Positions 8,147 through 13,973 of a stretch of DNA of 14,232 nucleotides are shown here, one piece after another (the first letter of the stretch is position 1; each line of letters starts with the position of its first letter). The notes beneath the pieces were generated by a model. The model searched no databases, was not told the origin of the DNA, and saw only the letters and a program-made list of their open reading frames with translations. The stretch comes from Scatosoma sp045652965 (GTDB taxonomy: Bacteria; Bacillota; Clostridia; Christensenellales; Borkfalkiaceae): the NCBI GenBank assembly GCA_045652965.1, contig JAZOLI010000053.1:1-14232 (forward strand), given 5' to 3'. A program made the position numbers and the translations under genes.

Positions 8147-9632
8147 CGTCGTCATCCTCCCTTACAAAGTTGAAATATTTATATTTATTCTTGCTTGCGG
8201 AAAGGTTGATATAGTTGATCGCACGTGTCCAAAGCAAGCTGATAAACGCAGCGGTGATCACCACGATCAACGCTTGCAACGCAAGCGTGTATACGCCTGC
8301 CGCGCCGATCAAAAGCGCAAGCGCGCCCAAGAGCAACACCGCATAGAGATCGATCACGTTCCAAAGTGTTTTCTTATAACCGCCTTTCACCGACGATTCC
8401 ACCGTTTTACCCAAATCAAATTCCGCTTTAATTGCATTATAAATGATATATTGCACCACGTTCACAAGCACCAAGCCTACCAAGAAGAGAAGCACAGAGC
8501 CGAGCGTAATTTCAAACACACCCTTGCTGATGAACGCAAAACACATTGCCACGACGATCAAATAGGACAACGAGCCGTAAACGCTCACAACGCCAAATTT
8601 GTTCATCTTCACAACGGGCAACACCAAAATCGCCAAAAGCACGATCGCAAGCGCGATATACAAAAGCGTGAGTACGTTTTCGCCATATACGGGTTCAAAG
8701 GCACGCACCGCATCCGCCGTGAACGTGATATCAAAGCCACCCGTTTTAAGCGCCGATTCAAGCGCGATTTCAAACGTCTTTAAATAATCGGCGTTATAAC
8801 CATCCAAAAAGTTTACACGCACTTCGCCGCTATCCCAAACGTTGTCTTTATAAATTTGCGCGAGCACTTCTTCGCCAAGGCGCAATTCAAGCGCCGTGCC
8901 GCTTTCCGAGCCTGCTTCGCTAGAAGAAAGCTCTTCTTTCACCGCGTTGATCATTTCTTTGCCTGCACGCGTCCATTGAATCTTTAAATAAGACGTTTTA
9001 TAATAAGACCCAATGGAAACGTTCGCGATCAAATCGGCAATGTCCGCTTCTTCATCGTCAATATAGTCGGTCGCGTCAATTTCTTCTTCGCCTTTGAAAA
9101 GGGAAACCGCTCCCATGTTCGTGAGAAGCGAGAACGCCGTGCTCGCCTTGTTGCTTTCTTCCGAAGCGGGAAGCTCAATTCTGAGCGCGTAGCCGTCCAC
9201 TACCGCCACGCGATAATCGGAATAACCCTTTGCTTCAAAGCGCGCCGCAATTTCTTTCGCCGCCGCGTTAAACTCGTCGATGAACTCTTTGGTGAGTTCT
9301 CCGTCTTCCGTCACGCCCAATTTTTCTTCCGTTGAGAAATATAACGCAGAGCCTTTAATTTGCACGTAGCTTTCTTCGTAATCCGTTCTTTCGTCGGGGG
9401 AAAGCGCTTCCAAATTTCTGTTATACTCCGTTTCGGAAATGACTCCTTCGGGATAATAGTAAGCGTAATATCCGCCGCCCAAATCAGAGCCGAGATCGTA
9501 TTGCAAAACGACGGGATTCCACTTTTTCACCGTTCTCGGAATCGAGAACGCGGGGAATACCGTGAGCGCCGTCAATACGAAGATGACGATGGTAAGCAAA
9601 ACCATCAATACCACCGATTTTTTCTTGCCCAT
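8139..9632 (-). CDS. secD: divergent SecD-like protein translocase subunit
   Basis: This 497-residue protein has the SecD plan: one TM segment (7-30), the LGSDLGGG motif (47-54) corresponding to the family's LGLDLxGG, and a large extracytoplasmic domain containing YALRIELPAS. It ends with five predicted TM segments from about residue 322 and an acidic tail. SecD with SecF is thought to pull translocating proteins across the membrane using the proton gradient. The conserved TM4 signature GMAVDANV is missing: the equivalent region reads VGLVLVNVVQYIIYNAIKAE and lacks the aspartate. The start is ATG 9630-9632, since AGGAGG (9639-9644) lies 6 nt upstream. The in-frame ATG ten codons earlier sits in a hairpin without an RBS. 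It has its own promoter and overlaps secF. Confidence 0.82.
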   Translation of the reverse strand: MGKKKSVVLMVLLTIVIFVLTALTVFPAFSIPRTVKKWNPVVLQYDLGSDLGGGYYAYYYPEGVISETEYNRNLEALSPDERTDYEESYVQIKGSALYFSTEEKLGVTEDGELTKEFIDEFNAAAKEIAARFEAKGYSDYRVAVVDGYALRIELPASEESNKASTAFSLLTNMGAVSLFKGEEEIDATDYIDDEEADIADLIANVSIGSYYKTSYLKIQWTRAGKEMINAVKEELSSSEAGSESGTALELRLGEEVLAQIYKDNVWDSGEVRVNFLDGYNADYLKTFEIALESALKTGGFDITFTADAVRAFEPVYGENVLTLLYIALAIVLLAILVLPVVKMNKFGVVSVYGSLSYLIVVAMCFAFISKGVFEITLGSVLLFLVGLVLVNVVQYIIYNAIKAEFDLGKTVESSVKGGYKKTLWNVIDLYAVLLLGALALLIGAAGVYTLALQALIVVITAAFISLLWTRAINYINLSASKNKYKYFNFVREDDDDE

Positions 9633-9651
9633 TCGTTGCCTCCTGTGTATT

Positions 9652-9666
9652 TCGGATTTCATCCGA
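9652..9666 (-). promoter_or_regulatory. small hairpin in the secD 5' leader
   Basis: TCGGAT (9661-9666 on the minus strand) pairs perfectly with ATCCGA (9652-9657), with a 3-nt loop, 7 nt upstream of the AGGAGG of secD. It may help present the RBS or stabilise the mRNA 5' end. The upstream in-frame ATG of the secD frame falls in this stem-loop. Confidence 0.45.
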
Positions 9667-9693
9667 TTTTACCTTTTACAATGATACTTCTTT

Positions 9694-9723
9694 ATTATAG
9701 CTTATTTTTATCCCCGCCGTCAA
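9694..9723 (-). promoter_or_regulatory. sigma-A-type promoter of secD-secF
   Basis: On the minus strand, TTGACG (9718-9723) and a perfect TATAAT (9694-9699) are spaced 18 nt apart. The predicted start of transcription is near 9687, giving a leader of about 55 nt before the secD ATG. This separates secDF expression from the scfAB unit. Confidence 0.8.
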
Positions 9724-9741
9724 GTTATAACGCGCGGGGAT
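9710..9741. repeat. inverted repeat across the secD -35 region
   Basis: ATCCCCGC (9710-9717) and its exact complement GCGGGGAT (9734-9741) are separated by 16 bp. Flanking T5 and A5 tracts extend the pairing with one bulged base. One arm lies in the spacer of the secD promoter and the other upstream of the -35, so it could be an operator. As RNA it would form a strong hairpin at the 3' end of scfB, but no U-tract follows it on either strand. Confidence 0.6.
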
Positions 9742-9764
9742 TAAAAAGTTTTTCCGTTTTTTTA

Positions 9765-11105
9765 TCAATTTTCCGTCATTTTTTCGGCTTTTTTCTTTGC
9801 CAAAATATGCATTGCGCACTCTACGCGCTTTTTCATCATAGCACACGTCGTTTCATAAGGCTCGTCGATATCGCCGTTGAAATGATAGTTGTTCGCACTA
9901 CATCCGCCCGAGCAAATAAATTTGGCAAAACAGTTTTCGCATTTCTTTCTCGTGAACAAACACGAATTTTGAAATTTCTCTCTAAGATCTTTGCGTTCAA
10001 TGCCCGTAAACACACTGCCCATGCGGAAGTTTTTATCGCCTGCAAATTGATGGCAAGGATACAAATCGCCGTTAGGGGTCACCGAGAAATATTCGTTGCC
10101 AGCCCCGCACGCCGAAACGCGCTTAGAAAGGCAAGGTCCTCCCTCTAAATCGATGTTGAAATGGAAGAAATTGAACCCTTCTCCCTTTTCGTGACGCTCT
10201 AAATAAGCCTCACAAAGGTTTTCATATTCCTTTTCAATTTGAGGCAAGTGCTCTTGCTTAATTTGCAAATCGTCAATCTCCGTCACAACGGGCTCCATGG
10301 AAATGGAATCCACGCCCTGATCGGCGATAAAGAGCACGTCTTTTGCAAAATCAAGGTTTTTCGCGGTGAACGTACCGCGAACGTAGTAGCTTTTATTCCC
10401 ACGAAGAGAAATGAATTTCTTGATCTTGTCGATAATCAAATCGAACGTGCCCTTGCCGTTGATGGATTTTCTGATCGCATCGTGCACTTCCTTTCTACCA
10501 TCGAGCGAAAGCACCACGTTCTCCATTTCTTGGTTGAAAAATTCAATCGTTTCATCGTTTAAAAGCAACGCGTTCGTCGTGGTGGTAAACAAGAACTTTT
10601 TACCCACCTTTGCGCCCGCTTCTTTCGCGTAGTATACCGTTTGTTTTAAAACGTCCAAATTCATAAGCGGCTCGCCGCCGAAAAAGTCCATTTCCAAAAC
10701 TTTACGTTTACCGCTGTTTGCAATCAAGAAATCAACCGCCGCTTTCGCCGTTTCAAACGTCATCGATTCACGCCGTCCCGAATGGTAAGCGCCCTCGTCG
10801 GCAAAGCAATAGCGGCAACGGAAATTGCAATCGTGACAAATGTGAATGCAAAGCGCTTTCACTTCACTCGATTTCATCGGATACGTTTTCACTTCTTCTT
10901 TAAAAAGCAATCCTTGCGCTTTGAGCGCTTCGCAATCCTCAATCGCTTCTTTGATTTGCTCGTCGGTAAGATAGGTGATATCGATATCCGCACCCTCTTC
11001 TTTCGCCTTTAAATAATCAGCGGTGGGCTTGTCGCATTCGTGAAGCGATCCGCTACCTACGTCGTAGATATAGTTTTTGTTTTTGTAGCTAAATACGTGT
11101 ATCAT
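9765..11105 (-). CDS. scfB: SCIFF peptide radical SAM maturase (thioether cross-linking)
   Basis: This 446-residue radical SAM/SPASM enzyme matures the adjacent six-cysteine peptide. The family forms Cys-to-alpha-carbon thioether bonds in SCIFF precursors. An N-terminal domain of about 80 residues, probably the peptide-binding RRE, precedes the SAM motif C93-x3-C97-x2-C100 (CNFRCRYC). DFFGGEPLMN follows at 140-149. The SPASM region has cysteines at 325, 333, 351, 382, 389, 392, 398, 402 and 421, enough for two auxiliary Fe-S clusters, with CENCFAKFICSGGCSANNYH typical of SCIFF maturases. GGAG lies 6 nt upstream of the ATG. A strong terminator hairpin ends only 18 nt before the start codon, so expression probably depends on read-through from scfA. 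The function of the mature peptide remains unknown. Confidence 0.95.
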   Translation of the reverse strand: MIHVFSYKNKNYIYDVGSGSLHECDKPTADYLKAKEEGADIDITYLTDEQIKEAIEDCEALKAQGLLFKEEVKTYPMKSSEVKALCIHICHDCNFRCRYCFADEGAYHSGRRESMTFETAKAAVDFLIANSGKRKVLEMDFFGGEPLMNLDVLKQTVYYAKEAGAKVGKKFLFTTTTNALLLNDETIEFFNQEMENVVLSLDGRKEVHDAIRKSINGKGTFDLIIDKIKKFISLRGNKSYYVRGTFTAKNLDFAKDVLFIADQGVDSISMEPVVTEIDDLQIKQEHLPQIEKEYENLCEAYLERHEKGEGFNFFHFNIDLEGGPCLSKRVSACGAGNEYFSVTPNGDLYPCHQFAGDKNFRMGSVFTGIERKDLREKFQNSCLFTRKKCENCFAKFICSGGCSANNYHFNGDIDEPYETTCAMMKKRVECAMHILAKKKAEKMTEN

Positions 11106-11123
11106 TTATTTCTCCATAGCGGC

Positions 11124-11152
11124 AAAAAAAGGCGCGTATAAATACACACGCC
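11124..11152 (-). terminator. intrinsic terminator/attenuator between scfA and scfB
   Basis: On the minus strand the 22-nt element at 11131-11152 folds as a 9-bp stem (GGCG...CGCC core, two G-U pairs) with an ATTT loop. Six A precede it and seven T (11124-11130) follow, a textbook Rho-independent terminator. A second small hairpin, CGGG-CAAT-CCCG (11167-11178), lies just after the scfA stop. Lying between precursor and maturase, it should give far more scfA than scfB transcript. Confidence 0.85.
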
Positions 11153-11182
11153 GTTTTTTGCAATATCGGGATTGCCCGAAAC

Positions 11183-11335
11183 TTATTTGCGCTCGATTTT
11201 TTCTTCGCGCGTGATTCTTTCGCAGGATTGGTTGCCTACCGTGCAGCTCGTTTTGCAAGCCGATTGACAGGTGCTTCTGCATTCGCCGCATGCCGTCGTT
11301 TTCTTTTCAGCGGGTTTTGCAATCGTCTTAATCAT
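11183..11335 (-). CDS. scfA: SCIFF precursor peptide (six cysteines in forty-five residues)
   Basis: The 50-residue product is rich in Lys and Cys, with six cysteines at 16, 19, 23, 27, 31 and 38. The core, from ACGEC to CTVGNQSC, closely matches the SCIFF ribosomal peptide family found throughout Clostridia. Residues 1-14 serve as a basic leader and the tail after C38 is charged (ERITREEKIERK). It is the substrate of the radical SAM maturase encoded next downstream. The start has an excellent RBS, GGAGG 5 nt before ATG 11333-11335, and a strong promoter lies upstream. A terminator follows directly, so it is probably expressed at high level from a short mRNA. The gene is short enough to be lost by length-filtered gene callers. 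Confidence 0.95.
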   Translation of the reverse strand: MIKTIAKPAEKKTTACGECRSTCQSACKTSCTVGNQSCERITREEKIERK

Positions 11336-11371
11336 AGCGTCCTCCTATCCGTTTTGGATTTTTACGTTATT

Positions 11372-11400
11372 ATTATAATACACTTTTTGCAAAAAGGCAA
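11372..11400 (-). promoter_or_regulatory. sigma-A-type promoter of scfA
   Basis: On the minus strand TTGCCT (11395-11400) and a perfect TATAAT (11372-11377) are spaced 17 nt apart, ending about 36 nt before the scfA ATG. It lies entirely in the gap between the TIGR04086-type gene and scfA, giving the peptide independent transcription. Confidence 0.8.
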
Positions 11401-11420
11401 GCGGTTTTTTCCACTTTTTG
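11381..11420. repeat. paired 9-bp direct repeat at the scfA promoter
   Basis: CACTTTTTG occurs at 11381-11389 and again at 11412-11420 (minus strand CAAAAAGTG), 31 bp apart, about three helical turns. One copy lies in the -35/-10 spacer and the other upstream of the -35. This is suitable for a regulator, though the A/T-rich composition makes chance occurrence possible. Confidence 0.4.
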
Positions 11421-11429
11421 TAGAAAAAA

Positions 11430-11813
11430 TCAATCCCTACGAATATTCACCGCAACCGCGCCACTTATCGCTCCTACAAAAAGCGCAAGCGCAAGCTCGG
11501 CAAAGATCAGCCACGACAAGGAAAAATTGCCACCGAGCGCAGAAAAAGCAAGATAGGAAAGCGCAGTAAAGAGCGCGCCAATGGCAACGCCTTGTAAAAG
11601 CCCTTTCTCTTCCCGCACGAAAACGAGTGAGCCTAACATAATCGCCGCCACTTTCACCGTTTGATTGATCGGATACACCACTTTGTCGGGTAAGGGGAAA
11701 CATTGAAGTATGCTGGCAAGCACTATGCTCGCGAGCAAGGAAAAAGCAAGTGCAAGCGCCACGCCTTTGATGACGTTAAAAATTTTGCCGCCTGTCGTCG
11801 ATTGGTTTTGCAT
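11430..11813 (-). CDS. TIGR04086-family small membrane protein
   Basis: A 127-residue hydrophobic protein of unknown function. It has four predicted TM helices (about 15-37, 48-65, 70-92 and 97-121), a short polar N-terminus and a basic end (NIRRD). The pattern KGLLQGVAIGALFTALSYLAFSALGG and its place after yajC and before scfA match the TIGR04086 family of Clostridia, known mainly for lying between these genes. A role near the Sec machinery is only guilt by association. The ATG at 11811-11813 is served by GGAGG (11823-11827) at a 9-nt spacing. That RBS is buried in a 13-bp hairpin, so translation may be low, conditional or coupled to yajC. Confidence 0.8.
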   Translation of the reverse strand: MQNQSTTGGKIFNVIKGVALALAFSLLASIVLASILQCFPLPDKVVYPINQTVKVAAIMLGSLVFVREEKGLLQGVAIGALFTALSYLAFSALGGNFSLSWLIFAELALALFVGAISGAVAVNIRRD

Positions 11814-11816
11814 ATG

Positions 11817-11852
11817 AAAACACCTCCGCTTTATCCTATGCGAAGGTGTTTT
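11817..11852 (-). promoter_or_regulatory. hairpin sequestering the TIGR04086-gene RBS / yajC terminator
   Basis: The arms at 11817-11829 and 11840-11852 pair over 13 bp with one G-U and a 10-nt loop. On the minus strand the 3' arm contains the GGAGG Shine-Dalgarno sequence of the next gene and ends in four U, so it can act as a weak terminator after yajC or as an RBS mask. On the plus strand it is followed by six T, a better terminator, though no plus-strand gene is evident. Confidence 0.7.
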
Positions 11853-11873
11853 TTGTTTAGAACGTTTTGAGTT

Positions 11874-12260
11874 TTATTCCGCTTTCGTTTCTTCCTCTGC
11901 TTTTACAGGCGTGGACGCCACTACTGCATCCGTTTGGTAAATCGCTTGCTTATCGAATTTCATATACGATTTGCCGCTCTTTTCCGTACCCGTTTCCAAA
12001 ACGAACGTACCATCGTCGCAAATTTCCACAATCACGCCGCAAATGCCACCGATCGTTTTCACTTTGTTGCCCGGTTTAATCGCGTTGATCGTGTTTTGCG
12101 CTTCTTCCATTCTCTTTTGTTGCGAGCGGCGGTTATAGATCATAAACACAACCAAAACAACCACCAAAATGCCAACCATGAGCCACGTGCCCCAAGGATT
12201 TCCTTCCGTGCCCGCACCCGAACTTGCACTCGTTGTCGCGCTTAATACATTCCACAACAT
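11874..12260 (-). CDS. yajC: preprotein translocase subunit YajC
   Basis: YajC is a small membrane accessory of the Sec translocon that associates with SecD and SecF. The 128-residue product has a short Ser/Gly-rich N-terminus, one TM helix (about 25-43), and the cytoplasmic YNRRSQQKRMEEAQ linker. The conserved beta-rich domain IKPGNKVKTIGGICGVIVEI follows (about 61-80), with an acidic Lys/Glu tail. Length and motif order are typical. AGGAG 8 nt upstream fixes ATG 12258-12260. It has its own promoter and a leader hairpin just before the RBS. Unlike the common tgt-yajC arrangement, its upstream neighbour is an ABC exporter, while secD and secF lie downstream past the SCIFF pair. Confidence 0.93.
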   Translation of the reverse strand: MLWNVLSATTSASSGAGTEGNPWGTWLMVGILVVVLVVFMIYNRRSQQKRMEEAQNTINAIKPGNKVKTIGGICGVIVEICDDGTFVLETGTEKSGKSYMKFDKQAIYQTDAVVASTPVKAEEETKAE

Positions 12261-12279
12261 ATTTCCATCTCCTTTTTAT

Positions 12280-12297
12280 CAACGCTTTGCTGCGTTG
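12280..12297 (-). promoter_or_regulatory. leader hairpin upstream of the yajC RBS
   Basis: CAACGC (12292-12297 on the minus strand) pairs perfectly with GCGTTG (12280-12285) around a 6-nt loop. It ends 6 nt before the AAGGAG of yajC and leaves the RBS single-stranded, consistent with an mRNA-stabilising or RBS-presenting leader. Confidence 0.45.
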
Positions 12298-12317
12298 TGT
12301 TTCGTTTTTATAGATAT

Positions 12318-12346
12318 ATGATAGCCTTTTTTTGTTTTTTTTGCAA
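12318..12346 (-). promoter_or_regulatory. sigma-A-type promoter of yajC
   Basis: On the minus strand TTGCAA (12341-12346) and TATCAT (12318-12323) are separated by 17 nt. The spacer is almost all A (A6-C-A7). A further TATA-rich stretch lies immediately downstream. The predicted leader is about 50 nt. Confidence 0.65.
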
Positions 12347-12359
12347 GCGATTTGCAAGC
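12340..12359. repeat. 9-bp direct repeat with 11-bp period at the yajC -35
   Basis: TTTGCAAGC is present at 12340-12348 and 12351-12359, separated by GA, so the units repeat every 11 bp, one helical turn. The copy at 12340-12348 covers the yajC -35 element. It could be a tandem operator, or simply a short duplication in an A/T-rich gap. Confidence 0.5.
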
Positions 12360-12389
12360 TTTTTTCTATTTTTTTTCTTTTTAAGGGTT

Positions 12390-13973
12390 TTACAGCTTTT
12401 CAAACGCCTTTACACCACGCGAGCCAAGCCAAACGAGCATGCCCGCAAACGTCGCCGCATAAAGCATCACAACCAAAGCAAGATACCACCCCGCGCTCAT
12501 AAGCGTGCCGAGCGTGAAATACCCTGCAATAATCAGCGCGGCAATCCCCCAGCTCGTGAACATTGCCACCACCACGGAAAGGCTTTGCTTGACCGCCGCG
12601 ATTTCACTCGTCCACGTTAAATTGGGTAATTTTAAATTGACGATAAGCCCGAGCGCCGCGCAAAGAGTGCCCGTCACGCAAACGCAAAGCCAAACGAGCA
12701 AGGAAAGCAAAAGCGGAATTTTAAGCAGCGCGCAAACGACGATAATTGCAAGCGTGGCAGGAATACACGTCAATATAATTTGCAAAAGCAATTTCGCGGC
12801 GAAAATTTCTTCCGTTTCCACGGGCGCGGTTTTGATTATCCATAAATTCTCCCCTTCGAGCGACACCGACGAAGCCGTGATCATATTCGACGCGGCGATA
12901 AAGGAAAGCACCACGGCGACGATCGCCGCAACTTCGCCTTTATCAACCCCCGAAGCGTTGATCATATCCACAAGCTCGGCGTTGAAAAACGCGAAAATGA
13001 TTAAAATGACAAAAAGCATAGAACCAAGCGCCGTATTGAACAAGATCATAGGATTTTTCATGCGCAGCAGTTCCTTCTTCATAAGCGCGAGAATCGCAGG
13101 CGAGCTTTTCACACTCTTTTCCTTATATTTTTTGCCCGCGCCGCCGCGCCGAGTGGTAATCGTTTTTAAAAAGGTAACGGAAAGCAACCAATAGATAAGC
13201 GCGAACACGCCGCCAAAAACGCCAACCGCACCCAAAAGCGCAAGCGCGTTGCCCTCACACGCCAAGCCTGCAAGATAGAACGGGAACAACCACGTTTGCA
13301 TTGCCGCGCCGATTTCGTTTCCGTGCATAACGATAAATTCGATCGCTTCCCCCATTTTGCTATAAAGGAGCGCATAGCCCGTAAAAAAGGCGATAAGAAG
13401 CACCGTCGTGATAAGATTTTTCGAGCGAACGCGATTGCCGATCAACGCGAGCGCCCAACCGATAAGCGCGCTAATCGCAAGGGAAAACAAGGGCAGGATC
13501 AACGCCGTTACAAGACAAAAAATTGCAGGAACAAGCGCAAAACCCGTTTGAATAAAATATACCACGCAGGCAGGAATAAACGCAATCGACGAGAACAAAA
13601 ACGCCATGCCGTATAAACCGACGATACGGGAAAAAAGTATCGTCCACGTCGGAATGGGCATAGATAAAAGCAGGTCGTTATCCTTAGCTTCAAACAGCTT
13701 CGATTTCGCCATAAACATACTGCCAACGAGCGCAAGCGCCATAGCCATGGTCGCGTTCATTGCAAAATAAACGCTCGTTAATCCGCTTTGCGTAAACGCT
13801 TCGCAAAGCGTCCAAGAAAGGTAGCCCATTAGCGCCACCGTCGCGCCTATGCCGTAGAGAAGAAGCAAGGCGATCGCCGCGATAAAAAGCGGTGAATGGC
13901 GTTTGCCGTTCCCGTCCATAAACAAAAACGCAAACGTTTCTATTCCCTGTTTTTTAAAAAGCTGTTTAAGCAT
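12390..13973 (-). CDS. ABC exporter permease, two-half ABC-2-like type
   Basis: A 527-residue polytopic protein with about 12 predicted TM helices. It has two similar halves of the kind seen in Firmicutes ABC exporters of unknown substrate. AKDNDLLLSMPIP (96-108) in the first half and SLEGENLWIIKTAP (371-384) in the second are the two equivalent cytoplasmic loop motifs. A basic linker (about 271-300) leads to KKELLRMKNPMILFN, the start of half two. It would form the membrane channel for the ATPase encoded upstream. The ATG overlaps that gene's stop by 8 nt (ATGCTTAA), and GGAG lies 7 nt upstream, so the pair is translationally coupled. No terminator was seen before the yajC promoter. The substrate is unknown, and a link with the Sec/SCIFF genes is only proximity. 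Confidence 0.85.
   Translation of the reverse strand: MLKQLFKKQGIETFAFLFMDGNGKRHSPLFIAAIALLLLYGIGATVALMGYLSWTLCEAFTQSGLTSVYFAMNATMAMALALVGSMFMAKSKLFEAKDNDLLLSMPIPTWTILFSRIVGLYGMAFLFSSIAFIPACVVYFIQTGFALVPAIFCLVTALILPLFSLAISALIGWALALIGNRVRSKNLITTVLLIAFFTGYALLYSKMGEAIEFIVMHGNEIGAAMQTWLFPFYLAGLACEGNALALLGAVGVFGGVFALIYWLLSVTFLKTITTRRGGAGKKYKEKSVKSSPAILALMKKELLRMKNPMILFNTALGSMLFVILIIFAFFNAELVDMINASGVDKGEVAAIVAVVLSFIAASNMITASSVSLEGENLWIIKTAPVETEEIFAAKLLLQIILTCIPATLAIIVVCALLKIPLLLSLLVWLCVCVTGTLCAALGLIVNLKLPNLTWTSEIAAVKQSLSVVVAMFTSWGIAALIIAGYFTLGTLMSAGWYLALVVMLYAATFAGMLVWLGSRGVKAFEKL

Noticed and set aside
8073..8783. 236-codon plus-strand open frame
   Set aside because: It is antisense to secD/secF, and its His/Arg/Lys-rich composition is what the reverse strand of membrane-protein codons gives. 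It has no domain or RBS.
9633..9662. N-terminal extension of SecD by ten residues
   Set aside because: The upstream ATG lies in a hairpin with no Shine-Dalgarno, while the ATG at 9630-9632 has AGGAGG at 6 nt and directly precedes the lysine-rich start of the first TM helix.
9710..9741. Terminator of scfB
   Set aside because: The hairpin is strong, but the base run after it is A-rich on both strands with no T-tract, so it was listed as an inverted repeat instead.
9360..10148. 262-codon plus-strand open frame
   Set aside because: It lies opposite secD and scfB, both with strong motifs. Its translation is low-complexity and rich in Arg, His and Phe, and it runs across the intergenic promoter, so it is an antisense shadow.
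11106..11291. 61-codon minus-strand frame overlapping scfA
   Set aside because: It is in another frame of scfA and the terminator region and has no RBS. The SCIFF frame clearly explains the sequence.
12505..13194. 229-codon plus-strand open frame
   Set aside because: It is antisense to the ABC permease. The Ser/Thr/Ala/Ile-rich translation mirrors the hydrophobic helices on the other strand.
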